Position numbers and translations under genes: made by a program
Notes under the pieces: generated by a model
What the model was told of the DNA's origin: nothing
What the model saw: only the letters and a program-made list of their open reading frames with translations
Database searches by the model: none
Shown: piece by piece, positions 14,919 to 23,006 of the stretch
Layout: every line of letters begins with the position of its first letter
Numbering within the stretch: the stretch's first letter is position 1
Origin: Chloroflexota bacterium
Lineage (GTDB): Bacteria > Chloroflexota > UBA11872
Assembly (NCBI GenBank): GCA_026707585.1
Contig: JAPOWQ010000014.1
Span: forward strand, 1-33,108
Length of the DNA stretch: 33,108 nt
Reading direction: 5' to 3'

Positions 14919-15764
14919 CTAGCCCGCCACCGCGACCGCTGCTCTGGCCGTTGAGGCGCCGCTGACCAGCACACCCGGCAGCCGCACAACCAGATGTTCG
15001 CTCGCCCGGCCCTCGGCTGCCGCCACCAGGTACGCCACGCCGAGCCGCCCCATCTCCTCTTTCTCGAAGGTCACCGCCGTCATCGGCGGCGTCGTGTGAT
15101 TGGTAGCGTTCGGCTCGGTCAGTTGGGTGAACGTGGTCCCCAGGAACGAAACGTCGCCCGGAATGGCCACGCCGGCTTCCGTCAGCGTCCGCAGCGCCGC
15201 CAGTGCCATGGGCATGTTCTGCACATAAATCGCGTCCGGCAGATCGCCGCGCGCCAACATGGCCGCGGCCGCCGTCTGTCCGGTCGTCTCGACCTGTGGG
15301 CCAAAGTAAAGGTCCGTCTCATCCAGTGCGTGGCCGGCGGCCGCGGCGGCGTCTCGAAACCCAGCAAATCGAGACCCGTGGTAGGTGTCCGTCTTCGTCG
15401 GATCGCCCGGCAGCACCACCGCCAGGCGCTCGTGGCCGAGGTCCAGCAGGTGCCGCGCGGCCGTGCGCCCGATGTCGTGATTGTCCGGCGCAATGTTCGC
15501 GCAGCCGGACACAACGTGCTCGCACACGACCGACGGTCGCTCGTGTCCTCGCAGAAAGTCCAGGTCCGCGCCCTCGGGCCCAAAGGTCAGCAGCCCGTCA
15601 ACCTCCGGCGCCCGTGCCGCCGCGGCCGCCAGCGATCCCTCCGCAAACGTGTGCAGGCTCAGCCCATGCCGACCGCGCGCCGCCGCCAACTGCGCGTGAT
15701 AGAGCGCCACGCTATAGGCGCCGGAGTTAAATCCCTCGCAATAGAACACCCCAATGTGCGCCAT
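14919..15764 (-). CDS. LacI-type ligand-binding protein without DNA-binding domain (copy 1)
   Basis: The 281 residues are a periplasmic-binding-protein fold of LacI/PurR type: DIGRTAARHLLDLGHERLAV, then a GFRDAAAAAG helix, a QTAAAAMLARGDLPDAIYVQN segment and VAIPGDVSFLGTT. LacI-family repressors carry about 60 HTH residues before this domain, but here the protein starts with its first strand (MAHIGVFYCEGF). There is no signal peptide, so it is probably cytosolic. ATG at 15764 has GGAGG upstream. The frame stays open to 16448, but that part is an out-of-frame shadow of copy 2. The effector is unknown; sugars are typical. It may bind a partner repressor or serve as a sensor. Confidence 0.82.
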   Translation of the reverse strand: MAHIGVFYCEGFNSGAYSVALYHAQLAAARGRHGLSLHTFAEGSLAAAAARAPEVDGLLTFGPEGADLDFLRGHERPSVVCEHVVSGCANIAPDNHDIGRTAARHLLDLGHERLAVVLPGDPTKTDTYHGSRFAGFRDAAAAAGHALDETDLYFGPQVETTGQTAAAAMLARGDLPDAIYVQNMPMALAALRTLTEAGVAIPGDVSFLGTTFTQLTEPNATNHTTPPMTAVTFEKEEMGRLGVAYLVAAAEGRASEHLVVRLPGVLVSGASTARAAVAVAG

Positions 15765-15808
15765 CAGTCCGCCTCCGGCCGAACCAGATTCGGCGCAGTC
15801 TACGCAGC
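14919..15808 (-). repeat. Tandem direct repeat, unit 1
   Basis: This is the first unit of a tandem duplication with an offset of about 923 bp. Similarity covers the gene and about 45 bases before its ATG. The shared 14-base stretch GCAGTCTACGCAGC sits at 15795-15808 and recurs with one change at 16718-16731. Confidence 0.8.
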
Positions 15809-15838
15809 TTGGGACCAGCCGCCGCCCTGGCTCGCCGC

Positions 15839-16687
15839 TTAGCCCACCAACGCCGCGGTCCGTGCGGCTGCCGTAGACGCGCCTGCGACCAGCACCCCCG
15901 GCAGCAGCGCTTCCAGTCGCCCATTCGCCCGGCCCTCGGCCGCCGCGGCCAGGTACGCCACGCCCTGCCGGCCCATCTCCGCTTTCTCGAACGTCACCGC
16001 CGTCATCGGCGGCGTCGTGTGCTCGGTGGCCGCTGGCACGTTCAACTGGGCGAAGGTGGTTCCAAGGAAGGACACGTCGCGGGGAACAGCTACCCCGGCC
16101 TGCGTGAGCGTGCGCAGCGCGGACAGCGCCATGGGCAGGTTCTGCACGTAAATGGCATCCGGCAGATCGCCGCGCGCCAGCATGGCCTCGACCGCCGTTT
16201 GTCCGGTCGTGTCGACCTTTGCGCCGAAATAGATGTCCGAGTCGTCCAGCGGGTATCCCGCAGCGGCTGCCGTGTCCCGGAATCCGGCAAAGCGGGAGCC
16301 GTGATAGCTGTCCAGGTTGGCCGGGTCGCCCGGCAGCACCACCGCCAGCCGTTCGTGCCCCAGGTCCAGCAGGTGCCGCGCGGCGGTGCGCCCGATGTCG
16401 AAATTGTCCGGCGCCACATAGGCGCATCCCGGAACGATGCGCTCGCACACCACCGACGGTCGCGAGTGCTCAAGCAGGAACGCAAGGTCGGTCGCTCCCG
16501 AGGCGAACGCCAGCAGGCCGTCAACCTCCGGCGTGCACTCGGCCGCGGCCGCCAGCGAACCTTCCGGGAACTGGTGGATGCTCATTCCATGCCCGCCGCG
16601 TGCCGCCTCCAGCTGCGCGTGATACAGCGCCATGGAATACGCCCCGGGATCGAACCCCTCGCAATAGAACACCCCGATGTGCGCCAT
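15839..16687 (-). CDS. LacI-type ligand-binding protein without DNA-binding domain (copy 2)
   Basis: This is a 282-residue paralogue of the preceding gene, with most residues identical by eye along the full length (shared blocks include MAHIGVFYCEGF, DIGRTAARHLLDLGHERLAVVLPGDP and TTPPMTAVTFEK). As in copy 1, no HTH and no signal peptide precede the ligand-binding fold. The start at 16687 aligns with that of copy 1; the upstream frame adds 24 residues without support, and the Shine-Dalgarno is weak. It follows the MFS transporter gene by 35 bases in the same direction, so the transporter and the two sensors are likely one operon, in which the sensors may recognise the transported compound. 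Confidence 0.82.
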   Translation of the reverse strand: MAHIGVFYCEGFDPGAYSMALYHAQLEAARGGHGMSIHQFPEGSLAAAAECTPEVDGLLAFASGATDLAFLLEHSRPSVVCERIVPGCAYVAPDNFDIGRTAARHLLDLGHERLAVVLPGDPANLDSYHGSRFAGFRDTAAAAGYPLDDSDIYFGAKVDTTGQTAVEAMLARGDLPDAIYVQNLPMALSALRTLTQAGVAVPRDVSFLGTTFAQLNVPAATEHTTPPMTAVTFEKAEMGRQGVAYLAAAAEGRANGRLEALLPGVLVAGASTAAARTAALVG

Positions 16688-16731
16688 CCGTCGATACCCC
16701 GTCGAACCCGATCCGAAGCAGTCTACGTAGC
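15839..16731 (-). repeat. Tandem direct repeat, unit 2
   Basis: This is the second unit of the duplication. It includes the sequence upstream of the ATG and reaches the stop codon of the MFS gene (16723-16725), so unit 1 carries a relic of that boundary at 15800-15802. Confidence 0.75.
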
Positions 16732-17937
16732 CCGCCGCAGCGTTGGACGCGCCACCCAAACCACCGCGAATACCGCCGCCACAACGGCCGCGCCGATCAG
16801 CGTCGCGGCCTGAATGCCCACCGTCTCCGCAATGGACCCGATGACCAGCGCCCCCACGGGCGACAGCCCGATGAAGGTGATGGTGTTCAGGCTCATCACG
16901 CGGCCGTAGTACGCCTCGGTCGCCTCAAGTTGCAACATGGTCCGCACGCATGCCGAGAACACGGTAATCAAGAGCCCCACCAGCACCAGCAGCACCAGCG
17001 AAAGGCCGAGGGACGTCGAGACCGCAAATCCCACCAGCGCCGCCAGGTATCCGGCCACGGCGATTCCGGCCAGGCGACCGTTCGCTGGCAGCCAGTTAAC
17101 GCCCGCCACCACGAATGCCCCGATGACAGAACCCAGCCCCGGCGCCGCGATCAGCCAGCCCAGGCCGGTCACGTCGGCAAACAGCACTTCGCGCGCAAAG
17201 ACCGGCGCCAGCTGCTGGAATGAGCGCCCGAACAGGCTGGCGACGGCCGATACCAGCAGCACCAGCACGATCAGTTCGCGGCTGAACGCAAACCGCAGGC
17301 CGTCCCGCACGCTCTTCAAGACCGCCTCGCGGGGCCGAGGCTTGAAGGGCGGCAGGTTCAGCAACGCCAGCGCAACGAATACCGGCAAGGTGCTGGCGGC
17401 ATTGATGAACAGCACCCCGGCGGCGCCGATCACGGGCACCAGCAGGCCCGCAATAGCCGGACCCAGCAATGCCCCGCCGGTAAAGACCACCGCATGCAGC
17501 GCTATGGCCTTCCGCAGGTCCTCCCGGGGAACCAACGCGGGCACGATGGCCTGGCGGGTCGGCTGATCGAAGGCCCCGGCGACCGAGGCCAGCATGGCGA
17601 TGACCGCGAAGTGCCATACCTGCGCCACGTCGGCAGCAACAATGATTGCGAGCAACAGGCCCAGCAGCGCCTGGCTGACCTGCGTAATCCACAGCAGCGT
17701 CCGGCGGTCCATCCGGTCGGCTACCACGCCGCCGAAGAAGGGCAGCACCACCATGGGGACGCCGCGTGCCGCGGCCACCATGCCGACCCAGAACGCCGAC
17801 CGCGTCATCTCGTCGGTCAGCCAGCCCACCACCAGGATCTGCATCCAGGTTCCCGAATGCGAGATCACCAGGCTGAACCAGAACAGCGCGAAATTCCGGT
17901 GCCGCAGCACGCCGGGACGCATGTCAAGCGCGCGCAC
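16723..17937 (-). CDS. MFS transporter, EntS/MFS_3 type
   Basis: The 404-residue membrane protein has about 12 hydrophobic segments. Its N-terminal LRHRNFALFWFSLVISHSGTWMQ and the loop GGVVADRMDRR (the MFS A-like motif) match the enterobactin-exporter-like MFS_3 family. Members are usually exporters or efflux pumps of small molecules, but some may act in uptake, and the substrate is unknown. The start is GTG at 17937 by frame; ATG at 17922 is an alternative, and neither has a clear Shine-Dalgarno. A strong inverted repeat ends 8 bases before the GTG. It is the first gene of the operon with the two LacI-like sensors. Confidence 0.87.
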   Translation of the reverse strand: MRALDMRPGVLRHRNFALFWFSLVISHSGTWMQILVVGWLTDEMTRSAFWVGMVAAARGVPMVVLPFFGGVVADRMDRRTLLWITQVSQALLGLLLAIIVAADVAQVWHFAVIAMLASVAGAFDQPTRQAIVPALVPREDLRKAIALHAVVFTGGALLGPAIAGLLVPVIGAAGVLFINAASTLPVFVALALLNLPPFKPRPREAVLKSVRDGLRFAFSRELIVLVLLVSAVASLFGRSFQQLAPVFAREVLFADVTGLGWLIAAPGLGSVIGAFVVAGVNWLPANGRLAGIAVAGYLAALVGFAVSTSLGLSLVLLVLVGLLITVFSACVRTMLQLEATEAYYGRVMSLNTITFIGLSPVGALVIGSIAETVGIQAATLIGAAVVAAVFAVVWVARPTLRRAT

Positions 17938-17944
17938 GGGCTAG

Positions 17945-17971
17945 GCCTGGCCGGTCATGACCGGCCCAGGC
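17945..17971. promoter_or_regulatory. Inverted repeat directly upstream of the MFS gene
   Basis: CCGGTCATGACCGG (17951-17964) is a perfect 14-bp palindrome, extended by GCCTGG (17945-17950) and CCAGGC (17966-17971) with one unpaired base. It ends 8 bases before the MFS GTG, where a ribosome binding site would be expected, and 49 bases after the preceding Gfo/Idh stop. It may be an operator, a translational hairpin, or the terminator of the Gfo/Idh gene. Confidence 0.45.
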
Positions 17972-18019
17972 GCCGGACTCAGCCCAGGCGCGGGCGCGGC
18001 CGCACCTGGAACGTGGCGC

Positions 18020-19072
18020 CTAATCCAGCGGCAGACTGACCCGCCTGCCATCCCGCGCCGACCGCGTGGCCGCCTCCATGAACTCCATGTACCTGAACGC
18101 GCGGTGAAAGCTTGGCGCGAGACCGGTGTCGTGGGTTCCGGAGCGGATGGCCTCGATGAAGTCCGCTTCCACATTCGGGTCGTAGTGCTCGTCGGTCGGG
18201 ATGTCGATCGGCGCCAGCTCATCCTCGCCGGCCTTGGCGCCAGCGATGGTGTCGTGGTCGAAGTCGTAGACCAAGGTGCCCTGGTCGCCGTAGAGCCAGA
18301 CTTCGGTGGCCGGCTCGTGATGCGCCAGCCCCGACCACTGGTACACGTAGTCGGCGCCCGACACCAACTCACCCATCGCGGTGAATGAGTCGGGCACGCG
18401 CACCGGCTCAAACGCGTTGGTCTCCGGGTTGCGTCGCTCCTTGATGTGCACGGGCGTCATGGCCTGCACGTCGCGTTCCGGACCGACCCAGCGCTGCAGG
18501 GCTTCCACCATGATTCCCACGTTCATCACGTTGTAGCCGCTGACGTCGAAGTCCTGCCGCCAGTGCAGCAGGTCGTTCACTACGGCGGTGTCCCCGAACG
18601 ACGACATGCGGACCTGTCGCAGCGCGCCGACGAAGCGGTCGACCCTCAGCAGGCGGAGCATGGTGCGGTCGCCGGCGACCCCGATGCCCGGGGGGCACAC
18701 CGCAGCGACCAGGCCTGGGTTCCGATCGGCGGCATCCAGCATGTCGCGCGCCTCGGCCAGATTGCGCGCCATGCGCGCCTGGCAGAACACGTGCTTGCCC
18801 GCGTCCAGGGCTGCCACCGACACCCGCGCGTGCATGTACGGCGTCGCCCCGATCCAGACGATGTCTACGTCCGGGTGCTCTACCACGGCCCGCCAGTCGT
18901 CCACCACGTTCGGCACGTCGTGGTCGGAGGCGAACGCCTCGGCTGTTTCGCGACGCCGGTTCGTCACCGCCACGAAGGCGATGTCATCAACTTCCGCCAG
19001 GTTCGGCATGTGCCGCGTGCGCACGATGTCGCCCGCGCCCACGATGCCGATGCCGAGGCTGCCGTTCGACAT
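18020..19072 (-). CDS. Gfo/Idh/MocA-like protein with altered active site
   Basis: The 350 residues begin with a Rossmann fold (GIGIVGAGDIVRTRHMPNL). The usual EKP motif is replaced by QAR (Q98, A99, R100 in GKHVFCQARMARN), so the catalytic lysine is missing. The later D..G.H motif reads YNVMNVGIMVEAL, without the usual aspartate and histidine. NAD(P) binding may be kept, but ordinary sugar dehydrogenation is doubtful, so it could be a lyase, an epimerase or a non-catalytic binder. ATG at 19072 has AGGAA about 6 bases upstream. It is divergent from another EKP-less Gfo/Idh gene and upstream of the MFS gene. Confidence 0.85.
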   Translation of the reverse strand: MSNGSLGIGIVGAGDIVRTRHMPNLAEVDDIAFVAVTNRRRETAEAFASDHDVPNVVDDWRAVVEHPDVDIVWIGATPYMHARVSVAALDAGKHVFCQARMARNLAEARDMLDAADRNPGLVAAVCPPGIGVAGDRTMLRLLRVDRFVGALRQVRMSSFGDTAVVNDLLHWRQDFDVSGYNVMNVGIMVEALQRWVGPERDVQAMTPVHIKERRNPETNAFEPVRVPDSFTAMGELVSGADYVYQWSGLAHHEPATEVWLYGDQGTLVYDFDHDTIAGAKAGEDELAPIDIPTDEHYDPNVEADFIEAIRSGTHDTGLAPSFHRAFRYMEFMEAATRSARDGRRVSLPLD

Positions 19073-19211
19073 GGGAGTTCCTGATCCGGGGGATTTCTGC
19101 GGCGGCATCATGGCACGCCCTGCGCGGGTTCGCGCGTGATCCGTCTGCCGTCCAGAATGGGAGCCGCGACGAGCCGATGCCGGGATCGCCGAATCGTATG
19201 AGCCGACACAT

Positions 19212-19224
19212 GTGGCAATGCCAC
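19212..19224 (+). promoter_or_regulatory. Short inverted repeat in a divergent intergenic region
   Basis: GTGGCA-A-TGCCAC is a 6-bp inverted repeat with one central base, 10 bases before the ATG at 19235. It overlaps the 8-bp palindrome CACATGTG (19207-19214). This 162-base gap separates two divergent Gfo/Idh genes, so an operator is plausible, but no regulator family is indicated. Confidence 0.3.
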
Positions 19225-19234
19225 GGGCCGCGGC

Positions 19235-20215
19235 ATGCCTGAGTCCGCCACCGTCGTCCTCCGCGTCGCCATCGTTGGCAGCGGGGGCATGGCCGTGGCG
19301 CGAGCCGAGCGCATCGCGGCCCGCTCCGACATCGATCTTGTGGCTATCGCCGGTCGCAATCCTGAGACTCGTGCCGCGCTGGCCGCCCGCTTCGGCGTCG
19401 AGCACTCTGAGGACTGGGAGGCGACGGTCGCGCGTGCAGACGTGGACGCGGTCATCGTCACCACCCACCCCGACACGCACGCCCCTATGGGCGCCGCCGC
19501 GTTAGCGGCCGGCAAGCACCTGTTCAGCGAATCCCCGCTGGCGCTTGCGCCGCTTGACGCCGGCCGGCTGCTCAGCCTCGCTGACCAGCGCAACCTGGTC
19601 ATTCGCGTCGGCCACACCAGCCCGCTCCGCCCCGGTCCGCGCCTGGTTCGCGAGCAGGTCGCCGCGTTGGGCGGCGCGCTGCACGACGACCTGGTGATTC
19701 ACTTTCCCTACGACCTGCGCGCCGGCCGCGATGCCGGATTCGACCAGCGCATCAGCGGCCATCCCCTCGTCTACGCCATCCTCCTGGGCTACCCGGCGAT
19801 CTATGGACGCGGACCGATCACCCACATCGCCGCGGCTGCCACCATGGAGCCGGATGGCCACGTCTTCGATCGGGCTGTGGCGGTCGTCACCCTGCGATTC
19901 CAGGACGGCGGCCTTGCAACCATCACCTACCGCCGCGGCTTCGACGGTGATTCCGAGTCGGGCCGCACGGTCATCTGCCGGCAGGGAGTGGTGGACTTCA
20001 ACGAAGCCGCCGACCACATTGGTGTCCGCGGCGCTGACGGGGCGCGAATGCTGCTGATTCCCGACGGAGACCCCTGGAACGACGAGCTGAGCGAGTTCGT
20101 CGCCGCCATTCGCGAGGGCCGGCCAATGTCGGTCTCCGCGCAAGAGGCTGCAAGGGTCGTCGACATCATCGACGCCGCCCGGCGGGCGGCCGACGCGGGC
20201 TCAGCCCTCGCTTAA
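19235..20215 (+). CDS. Gfo/Idh/MocA-like protein with altered active site
   Basis: The 326-residue protein has an N-terminal Rossmann fold (VAIVGSGGMAVARAERI) and the family pattern DAVIVTTHPDTHAPM. In the signature, EKP is replaced by ESP (E99, S100, P101 in GKHLFSESPLAL), so the catalytic lysine is lost. The C-terminal domain lacks a clear D..G.H motif (SGHPLVYAILLGY at the expected place). It and its divergent neighbour probably act on related substrates and may form a pair. ATG at 19235 is used; a Shine-Dalgarno is not obvious. It precedes the two tandem MFS genes on the same strand. Confidence 0.83.
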   Translation: MPESATVVLRVAIVGSGGMAVARAERIAARSDIDLVAIAGRNPETRAALAARFGVEHSEDWEATVARADVDAVIVTTHPDTHAPMGAAALAAGKHLFSESPLALAPLDAGRLLSLADQRNLVIRVGHTSPLRPGPRLVREQVAALGGALHDDLVIHFPYDLRAGRDAGFDQRISGHPLVYAILLGYPAIYGRGPITHIAAAATMEPDGHVFDRAVAVVTLRFQDGGLATITYRRGFDGDSESGRTVICRQGVVDFNEAADHIGVRGADGARMLLIPDGDPWNDELSEFVAAIREGRPMSVSAQEAARVVDIIDAARRAADAGSALA

Positions 20216-20221
20216 ATCTGA

Positions 20222-20271
20222 TCCGCCAGTTGGCGCGTGCGCGCTAATCGTCAATCATTCGGATTGGCGGA
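20222..20271 (+). promoter_or_regulatory. Imperfect inverted repeat before the tandem MFS genes
   Basis: TCCGCCAGT (20222-20230) pairs with ATTGGCGGA (20263-20271) with one G-T pair and a long spacer of 32 bases. It lies between the Gfo/Idh stop and the MFS ATG, and may be a leader structure or a terminator-like stem. The pairing is modest. Confidence 0.25.
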
Positions 20272-20317
20272 ACCGATTGTCGGGTTTTCGCCTGGAGAGC
20301 GCGCCGAGGCTTGATCC

Positions 20318-21634
20318 ATGACCAGCGATAGTCCGGCAGCCTCGCCCTCGCCGCTCGAAGCCCCCGCCGGCCGGCGCTCGCGCCTGGCCCGTCACCGCGA
20401 CCGCCTGGCGCCCGCCTTTGCCCACCGCGACTTCGTCCGGCTTTGGCGCGCCAACCTGGGAACCATGATGTCCTACTGGATGCAGAACGTCGCCCAGGGC
20501 TGGCTGGTTGCGGTCATCACCGAGTCCCCGCTCATCCTCGGCACGTTGGCCATGATTCGCGCCATCCCCATGCTCTTCCTCTCGCCCTTCGGCGGCGTCC
20601 TGGCCGATCGGGTGAGCCGCACCAAGTTGCTCATCACCTCGCAATTGCTCTTTACCGTGGCCGGCCTTGCCATTGGCGTGCTGGTCGCGACTGGCCGCAT
20701 CGAGGTCTGGCACCTGGCGGTCTCCAGCGTCCTGGCGGGCACGTCGTTCGCCATCAGCGTGCCGTCCCGCAACGCCTTGGTCTCCGATCTGGTACCGCGG
20801 CGGCAAGTCGGTAACGCCATCGCGCTCACCAGCACCACCATGAACGCCTCCCGCATCGTCGGCCCGGCGCTGGCGGGATGGCTGATCGGGGTGATCGGTA
20901 TCGCCGGCACCTACTTCGTGCAGACCGGTGGCTACCTGTGGGGCATGGTCAACGTTCTGGCGGTCCGCGGCGGCGATCAGCACCCCAGGACCCGCGGCTC
21001 GCCGTTCGCCGCGCTGCGCGACGGGTTCAAGTTTGCCTTCAGCACCCGCCCGCTGGCCGCACTGCTCCTCCTGGGTCTCTCGCCGTCCCTTTTCAGCATG
21101 CCGATGATCTTCATCCTGCCCATCTTCGTGAAGCAGGACCTGAAGGCGGGATCCGAGGAATTGGGCCTGGTGCTGGCCGCACAGGGCATCGGCGCGGTCA
21201 TCGGGTCGGTGGCCGTGGTCGCTCACGCCGGAAGCCGTCGGAAAGGCCCGATCGTCATGCTGAGCGCCGCCGCCTTTGGCGTGGCAATCATCGCGCTCGG
21301 GCTGACCCGATCGCCGTTGGCGGCCGGGATCGTCATGGCGTTCGCCGGTCTCTTCTCGGCCGTATATATGGCCAACAACCAGACCATGATTCAACTGCTC
21401 GCGCCCAACCGGCTGCGCGGGCGCGTAATGTCGATCTGGATGCTCGGCTGGGGCCTCACACCGTTGGGACTAATGCCAATCTCGATCGTGGCCGAAAACT
21501 TCGGCATGCCGGTCGCCATGGTCCTCGGCGGCAGCCTCAGCGTCGCCGTCGTGCTCTTCATCATGGTCTGGGGCCGCGTGCTCTGGACCCTCGACGCCGA
21601 AGCGGCGGTCGACCCGTCCGACGAATCCACCTAG
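20318..21634 (+). CDS. MFS transporter, EntS/MFS_3 type (tandem copy 1)
   Basis: The 438-residue protein has about 12 membrane segments after a basic, proline-rich cytoplasmic N-terminus. The first helix begins FAHRDFVRLWRANLGTMMSYWMQN, and the A-like loop is GGVLADRVSRTK. Family members are predicted efflux pumps for siderophores, drugs or other small molecules. ATG at 20318 has GAGG 8 bases upstream. It is followed 9 bases later by a close paralogue, so the two are probably cotranscribed. The pair is much closer to each other than to the MFS gene at 16.7 kb. The substrate cannot be read. Confidence 0.87.
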   Translation: MTSDSPAASPSPLEAPAGRRSRLARHRDRLAPAFAHRDFVRLWRANLGTMMSYWMQNVAQGWLVAVITESPLILGTLAMIRAIPMLFLSPFGGVLADRVSRTKLLITSQLLFTVAGLAIGVLVATGRIEVWHLAVSSVLAGTSFAISVPSRNALVSDLVPRRQVGNAIALTSTTMNASRIVGPALAGWLIGVIGIAGTYFVQTGGYLWGMVNVLAVRGGDQHPRTRGSPFAALRDGFKFAFSTRPLAALLLLGLSPSLFSMPMIFILPIFVKQDLKAGSEELGLVLAAQGIGAVIGSVAVVAHAGSRRKGPIVMLSAAAFGVAIIALGLTRSPLAAGIVMAFAGLFSAVYMANNQTMIQLLAPNRLRGRVMSIWMLGWGLTPLGLMPISIVAENFGMPVAMVLGGSLSVAVVLFIMVWGRVLWTLDAEAAVDPSDEST

Positions 21635-21643
21635 GACGAAACC

Positions 21644-22954
21644 TTGACCCAAGGTGGTACCGGCGCCCAACCATCGGTGCCGGAGGCTCCCGGGCAGCGT
21701 TCCCCAAGGTTGGTCCGGCTGCGCCACCGCCTGGCGCCCGCCTTTGCCCACCCCGACTTCGTTCGGCTCTGGCGCGCCAACCTGGGATCCACCATGGCCT
21801 TTTGGATGTATGGCGTCGCCGAGGGCTGGCTGGTCGCCGTCATCACCGAGTCACCGCTCATCCTGGGCACCCTGGTCATGATCCGCGCGATTCCCCTCCT
21901 GGTGCTGTCGCCGTTTGGCGGCGTGCTGGCGGATCGGTTGAGCCGAACGCGGCTGCTTATTGCGGCCCAGGTGCTGATGAGCCTTGCCGGGCTTTCGATT
22001 GGACTGCTGGTGGCTACGGACGCCATTCAGGTCTGGCATCTGGCTGTTTCGGCCATGGTGATCGGCGCATCCTTTGCCATCATCCTGCCGACTCGTACCG
22101 CCCTGGTCTCCGACCTGGTGCCCCGGCGGTATGTCGGCAACGCCGTGGCGCTGACCAATACCACGCAGAACGCCTCGAGCATCATCGGCCCGGCGCTCGC
22201 CGGAACCCTGATCGGCCTGATCGGAATCGCCGGTACCTTTCTCGTGCAGGCCTTCGGCTATGTCTGGGGCACGCTCAACATCCTCACGATTCGGGGCGGT
22301 CGGCATCATCGAGGGAGCTCCGGATCCACCTTTGCCGCCCTGCGCGACGGATTCGCCTACGCCTTTCGCACGCGGCACCTGGCGGCGCTGCTTCTGCTGG
22401 TCCTTTCGCCGTCCCTGTTCAGCATGCCGATGATCATGATCCTGCCGATCTTCGTGAAGCAGGACCTGCAGGCCGGATCTGTTGAACTCGGCCTGGTTCT
22501 CGCGGCACAGGGCGTCGGCGCGGTCATCGGATCGCTCGTCGTGGTCGCCTACGCCAACCACCGTCACAAGGGTCCGGTCGTCATGCTCAGTGCCGCCGCC
22601 TTCGGTGCGCTGATCGCGCTACTTGGCCTGACCCGCTCGCCCTTGACGGCCGGGGTCGTGATGGCCTTCGCCGGTTTCTTCTTCGCGACCTACATGGCCA
22701 ACAACCAGACCATGATTCAGCTCCTCACGCCGGCTCGGCTGCGCGGGCGCGTAATGTCCATCTGGATGCTCGGCTGGGGGCTCACGCCGCTGGGATTGTT
22801 ACCCATCTCGTTTGTGGCCGAACAGCGCGGCATGCCGGCGGCCATAGTCCTCGGCGGCGGCCTCAGCGTCGCGGTTGTGCTGGTCATCATGATCTGGGGC
22901 CGCGTGCTCTGGACCCTCGACGCCGAAGCGGCAGTAGACCCCTCCGACCACTGA
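21644..22954 (+). CDS. MFS transporter, EntS/MFS_3 type (tandem copy 2)
   Basis: This 436-residue close paralogue of the preceding MFS gene shares whole blocks such as LFSMPMI.ILPIFVKQDL and LRGRVMSIWMLGWGLTPLG. The rare TTG start at 21644 is chosen because the frame begins there and AGGA lies a few bases upstream, just after the first copy's stop. The N-terminus is shorter and less basic than in copy 1. Divergence between copies is spread over the protein, so both are probably functional. They may form a heterodimer-like pair or transport two related compounds. Confidence 0.86.
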   Translation: MTQGGTGAQPSVPEAPGQRSPRLVRLRHRLAPAFAHPDFVRLWRANLGSTMAFWMYGVAEGWLVAVITESPLILGTLVMIRAIPLLVLSPFGGVLADRLSRTRLLIAAQVLMSLAGLSIGLLVATDAIQVWHLAVSAMVIGASFAIILPTRTALVSDLVPRRYVGNAVALTNTTQNASSIIGPALAGTLIGLIGIAGTFLVQAFGYVWGTLNILTIRGGRHHRGSSGSTFAALRDGFAYAFRTRHLAALLLLVLSPSLFSMPMIMILPIFVKQDLQAGSVELGLVLAAQGVGAVIGSLVVVAYANHRHKGPVVMLSAAAFGALIALLGLTRSPLTAGVVMAFAGFFFATYMANNQTMIQLLTPARLRGRVMSIWMLGWGLTPLGLLPISFVAEQRGMPAAIVLGGGLSVAVVLVIMIWGRVLWTLDAEAAVDPSDH

Positions 22955-23006
22955 CCCCAAGCCGCCGTACTAACATCACCTAGTCTCACGCAACCGGAGC
23001 CGGCGT

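Noticed and set aside
14919-16448. A single 509-residue minus-strand frame joining a Gly/Arg/Ala-rich region to the LacI-like domain
   Set aside because: The first 228 residues have no recognisable fold and are an out-of-frame shadow of copy 2; a good ATG with GGAGG lies at 15764.
18020-19480. Upstream extension of the Gfo/Idh frame to 486 residues
   Set aside because: The extension overlaps the divergent Gfo/Idh gene and has no motif; ATG at 19072 has a Shine-Dalgarno and begins the Rossmann fold.
20878-22485. Plus-strand frame of 535 residues across both MFS genes
   Set aside because: It is Arg/Pro/Gly-rich and runs out of frame with two intact MFS genes.
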